Source: Treponema sp. JC4
Lineage (GTDB): Bacteria; Spirochaetota; Spirochaetia; Treponematales; Treponemataceae
DNA: 64,000 nt
Reading direction: 5' to 3'
Assembly: GCF_000260795.1 (NCBI RefSeq)
Contig: NZ_AJGU01000009.1
Span: 1-64,000 of the forward strand
The notes under the pieces are model-generated. The model did not search any database, had not been told where the DNA came from, and was given only the letters and a program-made list of their open reading frames with translations. Within the stretch, counting starts at the first letter, position 1; each line of letters begins with the position of its first letter. Both the position numbers and the translations under genes were made by a program. Of the stretch, positions 59,515 to 64,000 are shown piece by piece.

Positions 59515-60117
59515 ATGAATTATGAAATTGAATTAAAGGCTCACGTAAAAAATCGCAGTCAAGTTATAGAAAAACTTAATCAGACAGGAACTTATCTTGG
59601 TCACACAGAAAAAGAAGATGATTACTATCATTTTGAACTACCGCAGGGAAAGACTGCCCCGGACGGCCGCAATTTTATTTCTGCAAGAATCAGAAAGGAA
59701 ACCCTAAGTCTGGACTGGAAAACCTCTTCCACCTGCTACATGACTTACAAAAGGAAAGAAATCAAAAAAAATGAAGACGGTACCGAAATTGAAGTAAACG
59801 AAGAAAACGAAATTACTTTTGAAAATGCCGCTCCTCTGGAAATTTTATTTTCTGATCTGGGCGGAAAAATAGACCTTCATAAATCAAAATCAGTAGAACA
59901 GTGGGAGCTTTCTAAAGGCGGGGAGACAGCCCACGTAGAACTGTGCGAAGTTCCGCCGCTGGGAGATTTTCTGGAAATCGAAATCATCAAAAAGCAGAAT
60001 GACGAAGAAACTGTCAAAAAATGCAAAAATATTATAGAAGAAATTTTTACGGATTGCGGCATTTCAAAGGATATGATTGAAAGCCGCTACTACCGCGATA
60101 TGCTGAAATCTATTTAA
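59515..60117 (+). CDS. CYTH domain protein, class IV adenylate cyclase-like
   Basis: A 200-residue CYTH protein with the signature ExExK at its start (E4, E6, K8 in YEIELKAHV), paired basic residues (ARIRKE, TYKRKE) and acidic residues (DFLEIEIIKK) lining the tunnel. The class includes adenylate cyclases, thiamine triphosphatases and inorganic triphosphatases; similarity is closest to the class IV cyclase/CyaB type but the substrate is uncertain. The 3' end overlaps the STAS gene by 8 bases (convergent). Confidence 0.85.
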   Translation: MNYEIELKAHVKNRSQVIEKLNQTGTYLGHTEKEDDYYHFELPQGKTAPDGRNFISARIRKETLSLDWKTSSTCYMTYKRKEIKKNEDGTEIEVNEENEITFENAAPLEILFSDLGGKIDLHKSKSVEQWELSKGGETAHVELCEVPPLGDFLEIEIIKKQNDEETVKKCKNIIEEIFTDCGISKDMIESRYYRDMLKSI

Positions 60118-60409
60118 TATTGATAATATCTTTAAAGCCTGTAACTTCAAAAATGCTGAGGATTGCGTCGCACACGTTAATCAGTGAAAGACCGTCCTTA
60201 GCTGAAAATGCTTTGTGTGTTGCAAGAACAACTCTAAGTCCGGCAGACGAAATATAATCAACCTTTGCAAAATCCAATACTATTTCACTGGCAGCAGAAC
60301 ATTCCGCAATTGCTTTTTCCAGGTCCGCAGATGTAACAGTATCAATACGGCCTTCAAGAATCAAAAGGGCCTTTTTTCCGTCATTTTCGATATTTTTTGT
60401 AATAGTCAT
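60110..60409 (-). CDS. STAS domain protein, anti-sigma factor antagonist type
   Basis: A 99-residue single STAS domain with ILEGRIDTVTSADLEKAI and the phosphorylatable Ser in VDYISSAGLRVVL near residue 57. In the RsbV/SpoIIAA scheme a kinase phosphorylates this Ser and a PP2C phosphatase removes it. No kinase gene is adjacent; the SpoIIE-type protein at 41680-46332 is a candidate phosphatase. Confidence 0.9.
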   Translation of the reverse strand: MTITKNIENDGKKALLILEGRIDTVTSADLEKAIAECSAASEIVLDFAKVDYISSAGLRVVLATHKAFSAKDGLSLINVCDAILSIFEVTGFKDIINIK

Positions 60410-60415
60410 AGGGCT

Positions 60416-60421
60416 ATATTA
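60416..60421 (-). promoter_or_regulatory. -10 box of the STAS gene, leaderless type
   Basis: Extended TGG-TAATAT on the minus strand (hexamer 60421-60416), 6 bases before ATG 60409; TTGCAC lies 18 bases upstream. Confidence 0.5.
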
Positions 60422-60499
60422 CCACAATCAGAGCAATCAGTGCAAACATTGTAGGATTTATATTTATGGTTTATAATTATTTTTTAAGAGGTATGCCCC

Positions 60500-61243
60500 A
60501 TGTTTGACAGAAAAAAATACAAATACTTTGCCCGCCAGCAGTTACACGGCCGATGGAAGATTCCTGTGCTTATCACAATCATCACAGGTCTTGTTATGCT
60601 TATATTTTCAATTCCTGAATTTGTAGAAACCTACAGAACAATTCCGGAACTTTGGGATCTTGATTTTTCGGATTCCCACTCCTTTTCTATTGCCGTAAAT
60701 CTGGTATCTGAATCAAATACATCAACCCTGCTTACTTACATTCAGCTTGCAGTAGCTGCAATTTTTGAAATGGCAGGAATCTGTGTTTACCTTAAAATGA
60801 GCCGTTCCCCTGAACCAGTCCACCTTTCTGATTTTTTTGATGGAATGAATAACTGGCTTCGCGCGGTTTTTGCTGAACTCTGGAAGGACATCTGGATTTT
60901 CTTCTGGCTGCTTCTTTTCTTCATTCCTGGAATCATAAAGGCTATCTCCTACTCACAGATAATGTTTATCGTTGCTGAATATAAATCTGTTTCTGTAACA
61001 AAAGCCCTCCGCATTTCTAAAATCATTACACACGGCCACAAGGCAGATTTATTTGTAATGTACTTAAGCTTCCTCGGCTGGGCTATTCTTGCAGCAATTC
61101 CGGCAGGACTTGGCTTTATCGTTCTTTTTCCATATATGAAGCTCACTTTTGTTAATGCATACCATGCTATGATGAAAGAAGCGCTGGAAACAGGAAAGCT
61201 TAAACCTGAAGATTTACAGAAAACAGAGGCTCAATATGAATAA
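60500..61243 (+). CDS. DUF975-like membrane protein
   Basis: A 247-residue protein with about five membrane segments and the family-like pattern MFDRKKYKYFARQQL at the start and IPGIIKAISYSQIMFIVAEYKSVSVTKALRISK in the middle. Function unknown. AAGAGG precedes ATG. It overlaps sppA by 8 bases, so the two are coupled and may cooperate at the membrane. Confidence 0.78.
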   Translation: MFDRKKYKYFARQQLHGRWKIPVLITIITGLVMLIFSIPEFVETYRTIPELWDLDFSDSHSFSIAVNLVSESNTSTLLTYIQLAVAAIFEMAGICVYLKMSRSPEPVHLSDFFDGMNNWLRAVFAELWKDIWIFFWLLLFFIPGIIKAISYSQIMFIVAEYKSVSVTKALRISKIITHGHKADLFVMYLSFLGWAILAAIPAGLGFIVLFPYMKLTFVNAYHAMMKEALETGKLKPEDLQKTEAQYE

Positions 61244-62252
61244 AGATACAAAATCTGGAATTATAATTTTTGCCATTTTAATTGCAGTAATTATCGGAGT
61301 AACAGGCTTAAGCCTTCGAAACAATAAAGGTTCTTCAGTTAAAATTTCCACTTCAAACAAAGCAAATCAGATTGTGCTGGACGGAAATTATGATAAAGAG
61401 GAAATTAAAGGCTACAAATCTGAATATGTTGCGGCTATTTATATAGAAGGCGTTATTCAGGAAGAAAATCAGAATTACAACCAGAAATGGCTGCTTTCAA
61501 CCATTAAACAGCTTAAAAACGACAAAAGAAATCAGGGCATTGTCCTCTTTCTTGAAACTCCGGGCGGAGCAGTTTATCAGGCTGATGAAGTTTATCTGGC
61601 TCTTCAGGATTATAAAACCTCTGGCAAAAAGGTTTATGCCTACATGGGAAGCATGGCAGCTTCTGGCGGCTACTACATTGCCTGTGCCGCTAATGAAATC
61701 TGGGCAAACCGCAACACCCTCACAGGTTCAATCGGTGTAATTTCTGCTCAGTTTGTTGATATTTCAAGCCTGCTTAAAGAAAAGGGAATCCGCACAGCAA
61801 TAATTCATTCCGGCAAAAACAAGGCTATGGGCCACATGACAGAAGCCTACACCCAGGAGCAGCTTGATATAATGCAGTCTATCTGTGATGAATGCTACGA
61901 CCAGTTCACTTCAATTGTTTCTACCAGCCGCCAGATGCCGCTTGCTGAAGTAAGAACTCTTGCAGACGGCCGCATTTACACTGCCCGCCAGGCACTTGAA
62001 AACAAGCTGATTGACCATGTTGATTCCTGGGAAAACTGCCTTGCTAACTTTACGGAAAAAGTGCTGGAAAAACCTGGCATTAAAATTGAAAGCTACAGAA
62101 AGGAAAAGAAGCAGAATATCCGCGACTATATTACAGGCCAGATTTCTGATTTATTTACAAATCAGGCAGCAGCCCAGCTGGGTATTCCTGCAAAAGCCAT
62201 GAAGGAAATAAACCAGATGAGCGACGGCCCTATGTATATTTATCTTCAGTAA
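61236..62252 (+). CDS. sppA: Signal peptide peptidase, S49 family
   Basis: Membrane-anchored serine protease of 338 residues that degrades cleaved signal peptides. One N-terminal membrane segment (residues 8-28), an S49 domain with LETPGGAVYQADEVYLAL, the catalytic Ser in GSMAASGGYYIACAA (about 140), and the Lys in IHSGKNKAMG (about 193). This is the short single-domain form. Its stop codon abuts the stop codon of the convergent methyltransferase gene. Confidence 0.93.
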   Translation: MNKDTKSGIIIFAILIAVIIGVTGLSLRNNKGSSVKISTSNKANQIVLDGNYDKEEIKGYKSEYVAAIYIEGVIQEENQNYNQKWLLSTIKQLKNDKRNQGIVLFLETPGGAVYQADEVYLALQDYKTSGKKVYAYMGSMAASGGYYIACAANEIWANRNTLTGSIGVISAQFVDISSLLKEKGIRTAIIHSGKNKAMGHMTEAYTQEQLDIMQSICDECYDQFTSIVSTSRQMPLAEVRTLADGRIYTARQALENKLIDHVDSWENCLANFTEKVLEKPGIKIESYRKEKKQNIRDYITGQISDLFTNQAAAQLGIPAKAMKEINQMSDGPMYIYLQ

Positions 62253-63240
62253 CTATCTAGTAATCAGATATAAAGAAGCCTTCTTGCCATTAATAAGGGT
62301 ATGAAGGCTTTTTTGTATTTTAAGCCCTTTTTCTGCAACGCTAGCTTCAAGTTCTTCCTTACGGGCAGATAAAATTACAAGCTTTCCGTCAGCTTTTACA
62401 ATGCGCAAAAGAGAATCAAACATCTTATTATAGAAGATTTTGATATCCCCGATATCTTCGTAAAAGCCCCAGGGCGGATCTGTAATAACACAATCCACTT
62501 CTACATCTGAAATATGCTTTAACTCAAAGGCATCTGCCAGGCGAAGGTCTACCCGTTCATCAGCCATCTGCTTTTTGGCGGCTATAAGCTCAACCTGCTC
62601 TTTACTGATGTCGCTGACATAAAGCTTTGAAGGCTTAAACTTTTTTATAAGCTGAACAGGAATAGAACCGTAGCCTGCAAAAGGGTCTGCAAGTACCATA
62701 TCTGGTTTTAATTCTGCAAAAATGCCCATTAAATAGGCAACTTCAGGACGCAGCTCCCCTTTATTCAGATTTTTTTCTGTAAATTCACGCTTGGCAATCA
62801 GTTCTCCGCAAAAAGAAAAGCCGTCCCGGCGGATAGAATACCAGATTTCTGTAGAAGGACTCAGGCGGTCAAGAGAAAGCTTAGAGTTTGCAAGAACACT
62901 TTCTTCCGCACGGCGGGCAAGGGCCTTATCAACCTTTGCGAACTGATTTTCCTGAATAAAACGAACGCGGAAAGTTCCCTTATTAATAAGATAATAATGC
63001 TTCTGCTGGGCAACGGCGTTTACCATCAGCTTAAAGTTTGCATTTTTAAAAGTCTTAATCACAAAAAAAAGTGTTGTTGAAATAAATCACTTTTTCTAAA
63101 TCACGGGAATTTCCGTCAAAACGGTAATGTACAAAACCGTCGTAAACCTTTATTATTTTTACACCCTTTACAGCCTGGGGAAAATCAGCGGCAACAAGGT
63201 CTTCAAAACCTGTTGCAAAGCTTGAAACAAATTCTGCCAT
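62253..63240 (-). pseudogene. THUMP-type RNA guanine/adenine methyltransferase, apparent frameshift
   Basis: The first frame (63240-63055) gives MAEFVSSFATGFEDLVAADFP and breaks off at TFFCD; the second continues from there with a THUMP-like region and a Rossmann methyltransferase with ADPFAGYGSIPVQLI, VSDIS, LRLADAFEL and TDPPWGFYEDI (motif IV DPPW). Removing one T from the eight-T run at 63062-63069 joins them as NTFFVIKTF. The whole would be about 328 residues, like RlmL/TrmG10-type enzymes. Methylation of tRNA or rRNA bases is likely; the break may be a sequencing error. Confidence 0.8.
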
Positions 63241-63391
63241 GCATCAAATGTACTAAAAAGACCGTTTTGAATCTAGACACAGTGGGCCAAAATCCTATAT
63301 ATTATTAGAATACGTTATATGTAGAAAGTGTTTTACTTTGCAAAAGAGGGCTTCCATTACCACTCTTCTGCATTAACACCTAGGAGGATAA
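63241..63391. other. infC leader and promoter region
   Basis: AT-rich region with candidate -10 boxes (TAGAAT at 63306-63311). A short AAGAG/CTCTT foldback lies at about 63343-63367 before the ribosome binding site. No clear L20- or IF3-binding leader is recognised. Confidence 0.35.
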
Positions 63392-63931
63392 TTGGCATAC
63401 ACAAATGCAAACAACAGCAACAAAGGACAGAGAATCAATGAAATGATTCGTGTTCGTGAGGTTCGACTTATCGATGATGAGGGCAACCAGCTCGGAATCG
63501 TTCCGACTAATCAGGCTCTCAATATGGCTAGGGACAAAGACCTTGACCTTGTTGAAGTTTCACCAAATGCCAATCCGCCGGTATGTAAAATACTTGACTA
63601 TGGCAAATACCGATTTGAACAGGAAAAAAAGCTCCGAGATTCCAAGAAAAATCAGAAGGTATTAAAGTTGAAGGAAATCCGTATGCAGCCAAAAATTGGC
63701 TCTGGAGATCTTGATACTAAGGCCAAACATATTCAGGAATTCCTTGACGAGGGCGATAAGGTAAAAGTTACAATCCGTTTCCGCGGACGCGAACTTGCAC
63801 ATACCGAACTCGGCTTTGAAGTAATGAATGAGGTGCTAAAGCGACTTACCTCGGCGTATAACATTGAAAAGCCTGCTGCAATGGACGGCAGAAACATGTC
63901 AATGACAATTTCAGCAAAAGCCGCAAAATAA
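63392..63931 (+). CDS. infC: Translation initiation factor IF-3
   Basis: A 179-residue IF-3 that binds the 30S subunit and checks the start codon and initiator tRNA. N domain: [25 protein letters not shown]; linker rich in Lys; C domain: [41 protein letters not shown]. The start codon is TTG, 6 bases after a strong AGGAGG; infC genes often use non-ATG starts, which allows self-control because IF-3 discriminates against them. rpmI follows after 11 bases. Confidence 0.97.
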   Translation: MAYTNANNSNKGQRINEMIRVREVRLIDDEGNQLGIVPTNQALNMARDKDLDLVEVSPNANPPVCKILDYGKYRFEQEKKLRDSKKNQKVLKLKEIRMQPKIGSGDLDTKAKHIQEFLDEGDKVKVTIRFRGRELAHTELGFEVMNEVLKRLTSAYNIEKPAAMDGRNMSMTISAKAAK

Positions 63932-63942
63932 GGGGTTACAAA

Positions 63943-64000
63943 ATGCCTAAAATGAAGACAAAGAAGTCAGCTGCAAAACGTTATTCTTTAACAGGCACTG
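63943..64000 (+). CDS. rpmI: Ribosomal protein L35, 5' part (runs off the right edge)
   Basis: ATG 63943 opens MPKMKTKKSAAKRYSLTGT, the characteristic L35 N terminus, with AAGGGG as ribosome binding site. The order infC-rpmI (rplT expected next) is conserved in bacteria. Only 19 codons are inside the window. Confidence 0.93.
   Translation, partial: MPKMKTKKSAAKRYSLTGT

Noticed and set aside
1-64000. CRISPR arrays, prophage genes, insertion sequences
   Set aside because: No regularly spaced direct repeats, no transposase or integrase frames and no phage structural genes were seen.

Overview
The window is a chromosomal segment from a spirochaete, most likely a gut or rumen type Treponema. It opens with the 5' part of a Treponema-like 16S rRNA gene on the minus strand. 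It also carries a treponeme-style chemotaxis operon (cheA, a CheW-CheR fusion, cheX, cheY), a UPF0164/FadL-like outer membrane protein next to a very large sialidase-like/SpoIIE phosphatase protein, and thiamine salvage without de novo genes. Intergenic DNA is AT-rich, and genes start with ATG, TTG or GTG. I see no prophage, insertion sequence, tRNA gene or CRISPR array.

Layout. 1-3.5 kb: 16S rRNA start, its promoter, a long non-coding stretch with repeats, and ilvB. 3.5-9.5 kb: ornithine/lysine decarboxylase, an NhaC antiporter with an overlooked 58-residue gene in front, a stand-alone OLD-type ATPase/TOPRIM protein, a thioesterase and a DtxR-like regulator. 9.5-14.7 kb: a GGDEF/EAL protein and a DEDDh exonuclease (both with apparent homopolymer frameshifts) and a SulP transporter. 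14.7-17.7 kb: leuB and cimA, which with ilvB point to isoleucine synthesis by the citramalate route. 17.9-21 kb: a heavy-metal efflux module with an ArsR-AraC fusion regulator, a separate HMA protein and a P1B ATPase. 21-25.4 kb: membrane protein, manA, a sugar nucleotidyltransferase, deoD and a split chromate transporter. 25.5-32.6 kb: an atypical response regulator, the che operon and a predicted beta-barrel protein with a sigma-28-type promoter. 32.8-36.9 kb: dapL, dapB, lysC and a DJ-1 protein. 36.9-41.3 kb: TPP riboswitch, then thiM, thiE, a HAD phosphatase, thiD and cytX. 41.3-50.9 kb: a coiled-coil protein, the 1550-residue SpoIIE protein, helical periplasmic proteins and UPF0164. 51-55 kb: a GH57-like protein that has lost its catalytic residues, DUF4912, a candidate sigma-28 small RNA and a degenerate HD-GYP protein. 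55-64 kb: an aldo/keto reductase-like protein lacking catalytic residues, glyS, PilZ, dus, CYTH, STAS, DUF975, sppA, a THUMP methyltransferase (frameshifted), infC and the start of rpmI.

Themes. Motility and second-messenger genes recur: che operon, EAL, degenerate HD-GYP, PilZ, and three sigma-28-like promoters.

Signals not explained by genes: (i) families of structured intergenic repeats that keep base pairing while the sequence changes, all lying 3' of at least one gene except the first B copy; (ii) about thirteen genes whose -10 box lies 6-8 nt before the start codon with no ribosome binding site, suggesting widespread leaderless transcripts; (iii) a roughly 110-nt sigma-28 small RNA candidate; (iv) four or five reading-frame breaks at homopolymers, which may be sequencing errors or slippage sites.
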